From contig JAVHKY010000013.1 in NCBI GenBank assembly GCA_035079385.1, positions 620,001 to 684,000 on the forward strand: 64,000 nucleotides of DNA, read 5' to 3'. The position numbers and the translations under genes were made by a program. The stretch comes from Aspidiotus rigidus. Lineage: Eukaryota; Arthropoda; Insecta; Hemiptera; Diaspididae. Position 1 is the stretch's first letter. Each line of letters opens with the position of its first letter. The notes below the pieces were generated by a model. The model made no database searches. It was not told the DNA's origin and saw only the letters and a program-made list of their open reading frames with translations. Positions 35,401 through 47,922 of this stretch are shown piece after piece.

Positions 35401-38400
35401 ATAGAAAATTGTTTGCTCCTTAAATTATCCTCTTTCCAGTTTCCCCGAGAACCTCTTTCTATTTGCGAAAGAAAGGATTTTCTCGTTTCTTTCCATGGGC
35501 GCCCATGTGAATCTGTATCCACTGATTTCCGAGTGCAACTTTGTAACATCGCTACATTCCGGCCTCATATATAGTAGGCCGTGTTGGGAGCCCATCCGCG
35601 TAGAGCGCAAAGTGATGCCGTCGTCGTATCCGTGTCGGGTGTGGACTTAGGTGTGACCTGTCTGCGTTGGTGTGTTTCCCTCAGAAGAATCGGAGATATC
35701 CATCAATATTTTTTTGCTCTCTTGTCCGTCGGTGTGTACTCTAGTACCACCTTCGAGGATCAATGATTCTCATTTGCCCGACGTGCTGCCTCCAGTTTCT
35801 CCTGTAATTCTTAATTTGCTTTGTCAGCGTCTTCACTCCCAAAATTTCTCTTATGTCTTCCAATCTTCTTCTGTCACTAAGCGTGATTCTGGCTGTCTTC
35901 ATAAAACGCATTTCCGCCGCTTCTATATGTCTTTTCTGGTGCCAAATTATTGATGGAAAGAATCACACAATGAAAAGCAGAAGCTATTTCCTGGTACCTT
36001 TGTATTAACTCTCCTTTTCAAAGAGTACAAATACTTTGGTTTTGGTATCATCTCACAGAGGATTTCGTGTAGATTTTTTTTTTTTTTTTTTTGAAACCAT
36101 GGTATTATTATATTTTGAAAAAGTTGATTATAAAAAGGGTTGTATTTGTAAAAAGTTTATTAGAGAGCCAATGTGAGGAAAGTGTTGATGAATAATACTT
36201 TTTAATCACCTATCTAAAATTTTGCTGGCACAATTCTATTTTTTTTTTGTTCCTATCTATTATTATTTTATGCTTATTTGCTGAATGTATCATGATCATG
36301 GCTGTCAGGTGCTTGACTTTTTGAGATTCATTGATTAATGTACTCATAACAATGATAAAAAATTGAATTACATTCTTAAATTTTACCGTAATACAACTAT
36401 CTACACAACTTAGAAAAACTCAATTGGATGATTAAAATTAAAAATTAGAGCTAACATAATCAGAAATATTTAATATTGTAGAAAAACTATGTGATGTGCA
36501 AAAAACAGCGTTGTGTTAGAAAAACTGAATAAAAAAAAACACCTTAATATTAGAAAAATCAAATCAAATTTTTAAATTTGATACTTTTAACTATACAACT
36601 TTTTACAATATTATATTGTTGACAAAATCTTGGTTTTTCAAAATATAAGTTTATTTGTAACTAATATGATTCAAAATTATCACCCACTTGAAAAAACTAA
36701 GCTTGTCTAAATGACCAAATGTCAGTAACAATAATTATGAGAAATGTTGTCTTACTTCAGTTATACATTTGTCATTGAGTCAGCAAATGATTTCTAAACG
36801 GTTTTGGAAGTTCACTCTACTCTGCAATATCTGTATACTTAATTCCTCCTCACTGCCGATTCCTCTGTTATCACTTCTTGTTGTTGGGAACAACGACTAT
36901 TCTCGTTGTTAGGAACAACTAGCTGTGCTGTTTGGTTTTCAGCGTCATAATATATGACAAAACCATCCTGTTTTGCAGCTGTCAGTTCCAATTTATAGTT
37001 TTGGACTGCAGACGTACAGCGTGATCGCAGACCTGAAGAATCATTGGGAAATGATGAATAAAACTGCGGACTTTAAAACAATAGTCCTCGTTTCAACTAG
37101 GTGATACTTACCGAACTCGAGAGAAAAAATTAGTATTGACCACAGTACAATATTTGATTTCACTTCCAATGGATAAAAAATACTCATATACAAAGAGACT
37201 GGCCAAGTGTGCAGATACATTGAAGCGTGAAATGTTATGAACATAGGATATATTGCCTTCTCATGACGAATGGTCAATTTCAACAGGAATAGCCCAACAA
37301 TAGAAAGGCATACAAATGTAACAAGCACCCCATTTGTATAAAATTTCAGATACGCTGGTTTATCCTGAAAAAAAAAAAAAAAATGAATGAGGAATAATTA
37401 GGAACATTGGTTCATGTGTATAATATGTAATTTTGGTCAAAAATTTGGTGTTCATATTTTTGCTATTGATTGTAGAAGAATCAGGGAGCTGACTGCAAAG
37501 AGCGGGTTAATTTATTAGAAAGGCGTGTATCTCTTATGAGATCAATGCCCAGCCGATACAACTTCTCAATTGTGAGAAGATTTGATGAGATTGACGTTGG
37601 AGCTTATTGCTGGAAAGTCGTTCAAAGATATGGTACAAAAATCGTAGTTGTGAATGTATTTTCTTTTGTCTCACGCTATAAAAAATTCCTTATCGTCAGC
37701 ATTTAGTACATGATTTTTTGGCTATCCTTCAGCCCCTTTTCATTGATCGCGATAGATATTTGGGCCGTTGGAATACTCCCTTTGAATCGGAGAGAGAAGT
37801 GAAAATTAAAGTCGTTGGTCTCAATTCAGTCTGCACCGACGAGACTCAACATTTGTACCAATTATTCTTATCCATTGTTAGGAAAAGAGCAATATAAATG
37901 TTGGTATCTAGCTTATATCAAATCATCCACGTAGTTCTTACCTTAAAAATACCGAGGAGTCCGAAAACACTTGGTATTATTCCCAGTACTACACTTCCTG
38001 CCACAAAACAACAATGCAGGATCCTAAAAATATTTTGGAGATCTGAAAAATATACAAATTTTTGAAAATTTTACAAAGTATACTAGAAGTTTTAAAATGA
38101 AACAAGAAATGTTATTAGTGGTCGCGATGCGATTTTCGATGAAATTATTAAATTTACGGCTCATATTTACGTATTAAATTGAAGCTTTAATTGATAAAAT
38201 TACAACACCGTATTTAAATTACTATAGCGAGCGCGCTTTCGGAGCTACCCATTCTCAAGCGAGATTGACTGGTTGTAGACTAAAAATTGGGCGCTCATTC
38301 TGCTCCATCGACTCATTGTCGACGCGACGTCAAAATTGAGTCGACCTCGGGTATGTCGACCGAACATCGACGTCGAATTTGCATAGAATTCAAGTGCACG

Positions 38401-41400
38401 ATTTAATGGACAGGGTTTTAGAATCGAAGTTCAAAATGAGTCGAACCTGGTATTAGATTCTAACATCGACTAAAACTTTACGTTGGAATAGAGTCAATTC
38501 GACCATTGCTGTCCTAATCAAACATTGCATTGTTGAGATTCTTTAGTTATGGACATCATTATATAATTATGACGCTGTCTGCGCGCAACGAAGTCGCCAA
38601 ATAGACAGAGTTCTAGTAGGGAGTGACTGTGCATCGACTTCAGATCACATCGATTTGAGGTTGAATACAGCACAAATCTCTGGAGCACTAGTCTACAAAT
38701 TGGCTGTTGTTGACGTGAGAGCAGTCGATTTCAAGTCGACCAAAAATTGGAAATCGACTCGAGATGGACTTGAAATCAATGTGGTGAGTGAGTCGGCTCG
38801 CGTCAACTCCATATCGACCTGATACACCGTCTACAGTCCGAATTGAAGCATTTCGACCATAGTCGACTTTGAGTGTCGACTAAAAATTGACGTCGGATTG
38901 ACAGTCGAGATGGTCCCACTACCTTATTTTAGAGTAAATAAACTAAAGGGAAGTGAGTTTCTCTCCTTATGAAACTGCAGTAGTGTCACAGACATATCTT
39001 CTCCCAGTGTAGATATATGCAAAAGTATCTCAATTTTACGTGAAGAATTTTCTTTCTCCCTTGAAAAATTTTATCTCCTTTCAGGATATTTTTCTTTGTA
39101 ATTTCCTGAGTGCATCTCCCTCTCTTACCCTAATATGGCTGTACAGAATTCCTTACCAATTGAATCAATTTGTTGGTTCCACGGTCTCATGATAAGAGCC
39201 GTCGTCAAACCGATCATGTAGGATACCTGAAACAGAAAAAGAAAATGCGGTGTGGTCATTTTTGTAGAAATTCAATAGAGTTATTTGTAGATTATCATTA
39301 ACTCTTCTTTATTAGAGGAATACAGTCCATCTAACTCGAAATGATATTGGGTCTCTAATGAAATGAATTCGTTTTTCGAGGCTACGGTTGACCGTCACGA
39401 TCTGATGACGTCATAGATTGGTTCCTTTGACGTCTTGATCTGATGACGTCATAAATCAGTCCCTGTGACGTCGTCATAGAACAATCCTTGGCTCGGAAAT
39501 CAAAATTTTAACATGAAACCTATTCTATGGGAGATCTTGAAAAATTTGGCGTGCACCGTGTAGTGTCCATCAAAAAATAAGAATCAGCAAAAATGGTCGG
39601 AGTTCAACACCCCACAAGTTTCAGCAGTAAAAATAGGCCAAGTCTAAAAAAAGTCGACATTCTTCCAAGTCCCTCTCCTATACCCATCATCGAGGATATT
39701 TTTTCAAAAATGATGACGTCACAAAAGGCAGACGCAGACGCGCCCCGTTTTAACAGGGAACCTGTTTTATCGGGAGATTTTTCGGAAAAAAGGTTCGCCG
39801 TCCGGCAGGCCGGCAAAGCTTGGAGCTTGAAAATTTTCAAAGTCCCCCTCCTATCTTATACATCTCAGAGATCGACATTTTTGTAAGTTCCTCTCCTATC
39901 ATATATCCAGTTGTTCTCAAACTCGGGGCCGCGAGACACAGACAGGGCGGCCGCTAAATAATGGTTCTTAACAAATTTAGTCGTATTTAAGAATAATTTT
40001 TATCTAATGGAGCCGTGGGGAAGAAGGAGGCGTTGGAAGGAGGCCGCAGTCTCCAAAAAGTTGAGAACCACCGGTATATAGCTCGAGAGTTAAAATTTGT
40101 CCAAGTCCCCCTCTTATCATATACAGCTTGGGAAAGCGGCGCCTGTGACGTCACAATGTGATGACGTCGTAGGTCAGCCTTATGACATTACAATCTAGAT
40201 GTTTCAGATCCCACGTGCCCCATAAAATAGGTTCCCTGCCATCCCTCGTTTAACTCCGTTAAAGAATCCGTGAGTATGCCGCTCTACGTTCACTCATCAA
40301 ATTTCATACTTTTATGACTAAATGCACGGTTCCTCCTCACAGCCAGTACGAAAAGCATTTCTGATCTTAGTTCTCGTCCGTTTTTCTGAAATTATTAGCT
40401 TATAAATGCTTCTAGGCTAGACTTATTGTACATCGTTTTGTAAGGAATGTACTACTCTAAAGCTTTTGTCTGAAGAATTTTTGTCTGCCGAGAATATTAT
40501 TTCCTCTTAATTGACCTTTGAATTAGGCCTAAAAACGTTATGGTCAAATTGTTAGCCTACTTATTGAGATAGGCTAAACATACGATGTATCCTTTTCTAG
40601 GAAATTTTATGATCTACAACTTTTATTTGAGACCTTTTTCTCCAAGAGTCATATTTGGAGAGATATTTGCGCTAAACTGAATCAGGTGTGCAACCCGGAG
40701 TATAGGTTCTCTCCACCCCTTTGAAAGGTGGCTACAACTTTGAATCGACTTCATATATGATACACACAAACAATGTACCCAACGGTTTGCTTCAATCACA
40801 AAATGTAAGGTGATTCCCAATAGCACTAGTACCAAACCTAAGCTCAAGGGTCCTAGTTTCTTCAATTTTCTATAATTAGGTCACCGTTAAGCATCGCACA
40901 AAAAGTGTATTGCAAATTTTCAACTCATCCGTAGCCCAAACACAATATGTACCTTCATTATTGTTATTAAAGCCATGAATATTACAATCATCTTTGTTTA
41001 TTAGCCCACTGTTATCTCGTTATCTCGCCCTTTTTCTGATATAGACCTTCTCGATTTTTTTTAGGTACTTTTTTTTTATTTTTTTTTTTTGGTACTTATT
41101 TCCTCCTATCTTCATCTTGTTCTTGGTTTACTTTTTTTTCTCTTGTACTGTATGGGCCCATTTACATGTTCTTTTCACCTAGGTACCTTCTTTTGATCTC
41201 ATCATGTATCATGCATGTCCAAATGTAACCTTCTTTATTATATATAATCTACATCTTTAGTTTCTGTTTCTCACCTCGCGATTTTTGATTTTGTTCATTT
41301 CCTTTTCATATTTAGTATACTCCGCTTTATAGATCGTGACTTGAGCTTTTAGTGTTGATATTTTCGTTTTTGTAAATATCTCTAAGCGTCCAGAAGGATC

Positions 41401-44400
41401 TCTATTCTGCCTGATTTCTTTTTCCATCCCCTAATGTTCAACCCAAATATTCGTATTTTTCTATCTAATCCGCTACTTTGTCTTCCAATTTTATTCTTGC
41501 AAATTCATTCTCTGTTTTCGTTATTAAAACTACATCGTCTGCGAATCTTAGGTTTCATAGGTATTTACCCGTGATTTTTATACCATATCTCTTTTCCTCC
41601 CAGTTCAAGTTTTCGAAATTCGTCTACTAAACTGTCGACTACACATAGATTGGATGACGGCGGATCGCCCGTCTCACGCTTCTACCTATCTCAAATAATT
41701 GGCTTTTCGTATCAATTTTGATGTATGCTTCTGCTTTGATGATTCCATCCATTTTTTCGAGACACCTTGATTTGATGGCCAAGCAGACATATGTGTAAAT
41801 AAAATGTTCACTTACCAAACTGTACCATAAAACTATCAAACTTATCGTTCGTGAACGAAAACAACGGCACGAGAAAATTTTGCAACACATAATGATCGCG
41901 ATAGATAAATTAATATTAAACCTGAAAATAATTACTCTGACACCTCTACCCGCACAAATTGATGCAATCGAAACTTGAACACAATTTGCATTCATATAAT
42001 AACTATGATGTTCGGCGTCTTCAAATCGAAGACAGAAATTTATGATATGCGTGTTCTCGGACGGACCATTACTCTTTGCACTCGAATGTCGATCTGCAAT
42101 ATCGGCACCTTTATATTATTGTGCTCAGCTTATCGACTTCTTTATCTTTATCAACAGTAGTCTATGGTCTCGTTGTGAAGGTTCAATCTGCTGAACAAAG
42201 TTGAATTGAGTTATCTATCCAACAATTATCTAAATAATTTTCTCTCTTATTCTAAAAGTTGCTTCGTGTGTTTCGACCATTTTCTTTGGAATAGTCAACC
42301 TTAATCATTAATATTTAGAAATAAACGTATTTAAATAAACGTATTTTCGTCCATTACATAGATGTAGCGCGCACATACGTCCATTTTTTTTTTTAATACT
42401 TTTTACCAATTGCCCCCAATTATTGTTGTGATAAAATAATTTATTTTGCGACGGTGAAATCAGAAAATTGACAAGATTCATCTGTAGAGTTTTTTTGTAC
42501 AATTTCGCCAGGTTTAGGAATATTTGTACATAGGATTCTCTTCTGTGAAAACGATGTATCTAAAGTCCAATGGTTTGGACAAAATCATTTCAATACTGTA
42601 TCGTGAATAAAGTTTCACACAATAGTCAAGAAAGAGTGATTTGAAGAAATTTCCGACGATGAGATTGGAAGAGAGGTATTTCTAATGACTTTCTAATAGG
42701 AATGGTTGAAAGAAAAAATTCAAAACATACTCTAAAAGAATGACCTGATCAATGTTTTTATGTTGGGACGATTGTAAGAAGGTATTTGAAAGAAAGGACT
42801 GGCAGAATTAGTTGGAACACTCTTGTAGTATAAAGACTACAGGATAGGGGTCAACGAGAAGGTCTGACAGAACTGGTCAATAGATGATATCTCAAATTTA
42901 TAGCTTCGGAGTTCAGTACATTAGCTGTATACGTTTTTCGCTCTGAGATGAGGATAATCGAGAAAAAGGTCTTTCGAAGTTGTCCAGTCGATTTTAGGAC
43001 TCTCTACTTGTTCTATCATTTTCTTTCAATTTTTTAAAACAATTTCTAAAAGGAATCGTCGTTTTATTAATACTGTTTTATTTTTGTTTTGCCCAGAGAA
43101 AAGGATATGCCGTTCTTAAACCGTTACTACCTCCCAAGAAGGAGTATGTCATACTTACGGGAATGAACGAGTTACAAACTCGTCTGTATAAATACTACAT
43201 TGAAAACGAGTGCAACACGAGTTCTGATGATAAAAACATCCAACTATTTAAAGATCTTAATATTTTAAGACTTGTTTGGAGCCATCCGTTGGCGTTGAAA
43301 TATCGTGAAGCACTTTCATGCAAGAAAGTATGAACATTGAATGATTATTATGTTGTGGAATATTTTTTATTATTTCCCAAAAGAAAGAAAAAAATATATA
43401 TATACTTCTAAAATATGTATTCTGTGATTTTGCAGGAGAAATTGAAAAATCGTCAAGAGTCTGACGCAGGAGCATCGAGCGATGCAGCGTCAGAGAGTAA
43501 CGAGGACGCAATTGAACCTGATAACGGATCCGTGAACGGGCGAAATGAGAATGGCCGAAGATCTTGTAGAAGTGTTTCATTAAGAGGTACTGTATACTGT
43601 ATAATTTTTTCCTTCATCTTCTCCTTCCTTTTGTTAGACAGTTTTGTATGGCATAACTTGGCGGAAGGAAGCTATTTGCGAACGTAGAATGCTGATGAGA
43701 AAAGTTGAGAGACTTGAACCCTGTGACCTGAGAGAATTCTTAAAAAAAGATGGTACAGTTACAATGAATAAGACGTTGGCTATCAGAAGTACATTTACGA
43801 TAAGCAAAATTTACTATTACATATTCTCTTCAGTTTCCGCAAAAGTGATGAGATTTACAATGCCTAGATAGTTTTTTACCCATGCTAATCTACAATGAGG
43901 ATATAAAAACAATTTTGTTTACAAGCACTATCAAGAAAGTACGTAAAGGTTTTTTTTTCACCAAGAAATGAACTAGAGTCGACATTGACTTATTTCTTTC
44001 GCCTGCTTGAAGGTATGTATTTATTAGAAATTATGCAGAAGTGGATGAGTGAAGGTTAGAATAGAAGCAATAACATAAATAAGTAAGCATCTTTGAGGAA
44101 AGATTAAAGAGAATAAATTCGCTGAAAGATTGTTTTCTGTTTAATGGATGAGAGACCTCCAGAGAAATAATTTAATACTGGATTAAAAGTTTTTATTTTA
44201 CGCCTTAAATGAAAGTGTTTTTATCGCTTTATTTTGTTATTGTAATTATAGGTATGGATGTGGATGACAATTTCAATGATAACGAGCAGCTAAATTTGCA
44301 GGTACAACTTGTGTTTGATGTCAGAAATTTGATAAAAAATGTGTTTTGTTGGAATACAATTATACACTTTCTGCAGGAAGAGTTGGATGACTCGGAAGAA

Positions 44401-44674
44401 AGTTTTCATGAGACAAGATTGAGCGATTATTCTGTTCATTCCGATGATCTGATGGAATCAGAATCAAATGATGATAAATTTACCTCGAGTGAATCCTCAG
44501 AAACTGATGATCGTTCTAAAAATTCCGATTCAAACATGTCTTATGATTCAAGTCCTCAAAGAGGAAGAGGTAAGTAGTGACCTTACATGCAGATTTCGAA
44601 TTTTACTTCACTCTGATATTGAAAAATGTCTTCTCCGAAACCTCAATTTTTGTAATTTGAAATCAATTTTTATA

Positions 44675-44723
<49 letters not shown>

Positions 44724-47700
44724 TGCCCGTGGGTGGCAGAATATGGGTGGGGTAGCGGGGGCAATTTGCCTCCAGACGAGAAGAGTGACTGGGAAAACAG
44801 AAATGATGCTTGATTTAGCAATAGGACAAATGAAAATAAAACAAATTTTTGCCGGTTCAGAGAAAAATTTATTCCGCCATCCATGTAGTGCCATTAAACT
44901 CTTCTTTAAATGAAATTACATCGTTGATTCCATCTCGTTAAATGTTTACCTTTTTTGAAATGTATATTTATATCGTAGAATATACAGTATGTTTCAAATT
45001 CTCTTTTTCAGCGTTTACCGCAGAATTGAGCGATGAAAATGAAAACGAGCATCCATCAGAGGACCCATGGTGGCATTCTCTTGTTTCAGAGGATGCCCTA
45101 AACAATCTTAAAACAGGTCCGAAATTGTCGGTATTGTTTGAAATAATCCGCGAGACAGAAAAAATGGGTGAAAAAATGTGATTATCTCAATTTTCTATAA
45201 TTGACTAATAAATTGTAACAATGTACTCGTACTCGTAGCTAACTTCTGGTTACGTAATATTACAGATTAGTTTTTTTATGGTCCATACCATTATTGAAAA
45301 CTATAGAGTTTTTCTTGAGGGAAAGCAGTGCGTCTTCGCAAACAACTGCTCAAGATAAAGATATTGCAAGCCAGCCTGATTACTCTATTGGTCAGTGGGT
45401 GCGAAATGAAGATTATTTTGTTATTAACGGAGAAGTGAAAAAAGAAGATCGTTCTCAATTTTGTGAAAGATTTAATGATCCTGAGAATAAAAGGTAAATA
45501 TTATTGTGCTGATGCGACGCCATACATCTTATCTTTAAGGGAGACCGAAATTTGTTAATGAATTCATTAAATTGCTTCTCATTCAGTACGAGTCCGAGAT
45601 ACAGAAGTTTTTTAATCATTGTCGTGCATCTCAAACGCACATTTGTGAGTTGAGATTTACCACAATAATGAATCTGAATTTTTTCTAATCTCTACTCTAA
45701 AATAGCTACTCTTCTACGGGCTATTTTATAATTCCATCAATGTCCCATTTGACGCTCTTCTCTCTCGTTAATACCAATCGGCTTTACCTGTGATTTTGTA
45801 AATCCTTCATTGATTTTAAATTTTTGCAGAGGGCGTTTATTCCTGATTTCAACTAAAGCTGGCGGATTGGGTATTAACCTTGTGGCGGCAAACAGAATCG
45901 TCTTAGTAGACGCTGCCTGGAATCCCTCTGCTGATGTCCAAAGCATCTTTAGAGCTCACAGAATGGGGCAGAAAAAAGAGTGTTACATATATCACTTAGT
46001 TTCATCGTTGGTCAGAGATGTTATATTTTTTTAAAACTGCTTCGAGTTGTATTATTTCCACGTACATGATGAAAAATTGTTCTTCTTTTCCCAATTTAGG
46101 GAATGGAAAAGAAAATTTTTGAGAGACAAATTGTAAAATTATCAATCTCAAAACGGATAGTTGATGAGGAACAAACAGATCGCCTCTTCTCAAAAGAAGA
46201 GGTGGGAGATTTATATGAGTTTGATCCAGTTGCTCCACTTCACGATATACCTACGTTTCCTGAGGTAAGTTCTTTTTTGAGAAATTTATTCTAGAATTAT
46301 AGAGTCCAATTGTAACGTTAATCGTTCATTGTACAGGATCCTCTATTGAACAGAGTTTTGGAAAAATCAAAAGGTAAGGTAGTCAACTGCCAAGAATATG
46401 ATTGGTTGTTTAAGAATACTGAAGAGGACTTGACAGAGGCAGAACGTGAGGCAGCCCTGCGCGACCTTGAAGAAGAAGAGGAAAGCTCATATTGTAATCC
46501 TGGAACGTCTGAAGGTTAGTTGATCGATTGCTAATTTATGTGAGTCAATTCGGTAGTGTCATCCTAGTAATTTCCACCTATTATTTACTTTTTGCAGGAA
46601 GTGGAAGACGTGTGAAAATTCCCAAAGAAATGTCCTCAGTGTTAACAAATCTTGTAAGTTTTCTTGTCAAGCTCATTATTTTGTTTTCTAATCAATAATA
46701 TCAGTAAATTGCATTATATTAAATTTTACAGTGTCCGGACCTTACAGAAGCGGGAATCAATGAGATTCTACAACCATTACATAATACTTTACAAGCCTGG
46801 TTCAAGGAGAAAACTGGAAATGTATGTTTGTTTCATTTTACCTACCATTATTTTGTGGGTACTTGCTCTCTGTAATAAATTTTATATTTGTTTGTTGAAA
46901 AGAATTCCAGCTTATTTGAAAAACCTGAATCTCGCCATTCTAATAATGGAAAACGTGCCACGCCTGGCAAAAGAACTATTTTCAATATGGGCGGGTACCG
47001 GGGAATCCCAGGTGATAGGGAAACTTCATTCTTTGGCATGGGTGCTATGAAAAAGCCAACCACAGAGGAGGAAGAACGGCTCAGGATTAAAGAACAAGCA
47101 CTTCTACATTATTTATTATCAAAGCTCTTGATCAATAATAATGAACCACCAACTTTCAACGATGAATGTAATGATATTTTGTAATATTTTTACAAGTATA
47201 AATTCTTGTTTGATCAATCTCTCCAAATTTCACCATCAGATCCGTTGAAGACACCGTGTACACGGGTGCTGCATTCTTGGACTAAAGAACCAGCAGACAT
47301 AATAGAGATATTCCAAGAGGAGTTCTGCCATTGGTTACCAAGACCAAAATTTTCTATTGTCAACAGGAAAGTCCTTGTTCATCTACTTTTTTGTCCAAGG
47401 TTGGAAACCTTAAATAAAAGATTATCAAAATATGATATTGGAACGCGCGGCGTCGGTCTGGATGTGGAGGCCGCAAAACCCCTTCTTGGTTCAAATTTTT
47501 TATCAAACGAGGATAACAATCTTGTTTCCAGTGGTAAGTTAGTGGTATTTGTAACTCCAAAACAATAATTTTGTTTGTTTACTAATGATGATGATGATGA
47601 TGATGATAATTTATGTTTTAGATAATGGAGAAACTTCCGCAGATTCTGGTGACAAATCTACCAATGAAACTTGTTAGCACTGTTATAATTACTGTGAACT

Positions 47701-47922
47701 TGTTCAGATTTGACCAACTGTATTATTAACTAATGGCTATAATTTTCAGCCGATGAAGACCTTACTAGAATGTTTGAAAAAAAGTATGGAACCCATTATG
47801 ACTCCGAGTACGCATATGATGAAGACACTGAAAGTGATGATAATTTGAGGTATATTCGCAATCTCCGTGATATTGATCACGGACCACTTCTTCAAGGAGC
47901 TCCATTCTTTTTTTATAAATGA
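32456..47922 (+). CDS. XNP: ATRX/XNP-type SNF2 chromatin remodeller
   Basis: A SWI2/SNF2 ATPase that moves or deposits nucleosomes at heterochromatin. Exons join in frame to 3993 bases, about 1330 residues, close to fly XNP: 32456-32503, 32607-32719, 32803-32886, 32964-33044, 33117-33191, 33263-33368, 33447-33569, 33642-33878, 33965-34131, 34206-34378, 34543-34680, 34773-34948, 43097-43327, 43436-43586, 44252-44301, 44377-44569, 45012-45177, 45266-45493, 45830-46010, 46100-46264, 46337-46514, 46598-46653, 46732-46821, 46903-47167, 47240-47533, 47622-47672, 47750-47922. A Lys/Ser/Asp-rich N-terminus (about 210 residues) has no ADD finger, as in insects. Motif I is [13 protein letters not shown] is DEGH, III is SGTPLQNN, V is [11 protein letters not shown] and VI is [10 protein letters not shown]. 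All core motifs are intact. The last exon could instead splice onward at 47850. Confidence 0.92.
35610..35960 (-). mobile_element. LINE reverse transcriptase C-terminal fragment
   Basis: The minus strand is open through [20 protein letters not shown] and [14 protein letters not shown], the tail typical of RTE/L1-like insect LINE polyproteins, then decays. It lies in the large ATRX intron in antisense orientation. Confidence 0.75.
36839..41890 (-). CDS. four-pass membrane protein nested in ATRX intron
   Basis: Exons on the minus strand: 41816-41890, 39157-39226, 37942-38042, 37112-37364 and 36839-37032. Phases join to 231 codons, 230 residues. It starts [20 protein letters not shown]; a longer in-frame start at 41995 is possible. 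Hydrophobic segments cover about residues 16-40 (continuing to [12 protein letters not shown]), 58-82 ([20 protein letters not shown]), 95-113 and 120-160 ([13 protein letters not shown] onward). The tail is polar ([20 protein letters not shown]). The short Cys-rich start and four passes recall small insect tetraspan families such as LAPTM or DUF4728 proteins, but I cannot assign one. All five introns have GT-AG borders. Confidence 0.75.
37476..37897 (+). CDS. two plus-strand exons of an unrecognised protein
   Basis: Exons 37476-37632 and 37707-37897 join in phase to about 115 residues ending at TAA (37895). They read [20 protein letters not shown], then [20 protein letters not shown], and after the intron [19 protein letters not shown] and [20 protein letters not shown]. 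The composition is clearly coding and non-repetitive. No initiator is visible; upstream exons were not found. The first exon accepts phase 0, the same phase left by the ATRX exon ending at 34948, so it could be either the 3' end of a nested gene or an alternative ATRX C-terminus. It lies inside an intron (37365-37941) of the minus-strand membrane-protein gene. Confidence 0.55.
38240..38930. repeat. GTCGAC-rich foldback-like tract
   Basis: About 690 bp hold an exceptional density of TCGAC/GTCGA words, many as ATCGACT or GAGTCGAC. Blocks such as GACGTCAAAATTGAGTCGAC (about 38329) and GTCGACTAAAAATTGACGTC (about 38876) are inverted near-copies, suggesting a palindromic element. No open frame. 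It lies in the ATRX intron. Confidence 0.6.
39340..40230. repeat. composite repeat with TGACGTCA and CCCCTCCTATCATAT motifs
   Basis: Four perfect TGACGTCA palindromes occur at 39406, 39444, 39714 and 40146, plus several GATGACGTCG or TGACGTCTT variants. A second motif, AAGTCCCCCTCCTATCATAT, recurs at about 39666, 39838, 39882 and 40104; its complement appears at about 62447. A hAT-like MITE is inserted at 39907. The open frame 39593-39886 is not supported. Confidence 0.6.
39907..40075. mobile_element. hAT-like MITE, relative of the 3128 element
   Basis: Ends CAGTTGTTCTCAAACTCGG and AAAGTTGAGAACCACCGG form an imperfect inverted pair of the CAGTGGTTCTCAA type, with GGCCGC boxes inside both ends. 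A clean target duplication could not be seen. Confidence 0.6.
40231..41469. other. ATRX intron sequence without recognisable gene
   Basis: T-rich tracts and diffuse AT-rich sequence. Parts of 41200-41470 may be further LINE decay downstream of the FADD fragment. No exon of the nested gene was found here. Confidence 0.4.
41470..41640 (-). pseudogene. LINE reverse transcriptase fragment with FADD box
   Basis: The minus strand reads [20 protein letters not shown], the catalytic YxDD-type box of a non-LTR reverse transcriptase, then a stop. Upstream, frameshifted pieces (FRKLELGGK) match the segment normally preceding it. It overlaps no exon of the nested membrane-protein gene. Confidence 0.75.
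44681..44722. repeat. GA dinucleotide microsatellite in ATRX intron
   Basis: A pure (GA)n run about 110 bases after the ATRX exon ending at 44569. It generates Arg-Glu and Leu-Ser frames that are not genes. Confidence 0.97.

Noticed and set aside
35581..35953. Plus-strand frames near 35.6-35.95 kb
   Set aside because: The minus strand of the same DNA encodes a recognisable LINE tail; the plus frames are shadows.
39593..39886. 97-codon frame in the TGACGTCA tract
   Set aside because: It runs through a dispersed repeat and is matched by an equally open antisense frame.
43600..43871. Possible extra ATRX exons around 43640-43780
   Set aside because: ATRX exons at 43436-43586 and 44252-44301 already join in phase, and the frames here add no family sequence.
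44468..44894. Arg-Glu and Leu-Ser repeat frames
   Set aside because: They are translations of the GA microsatellite at 44681-44722.
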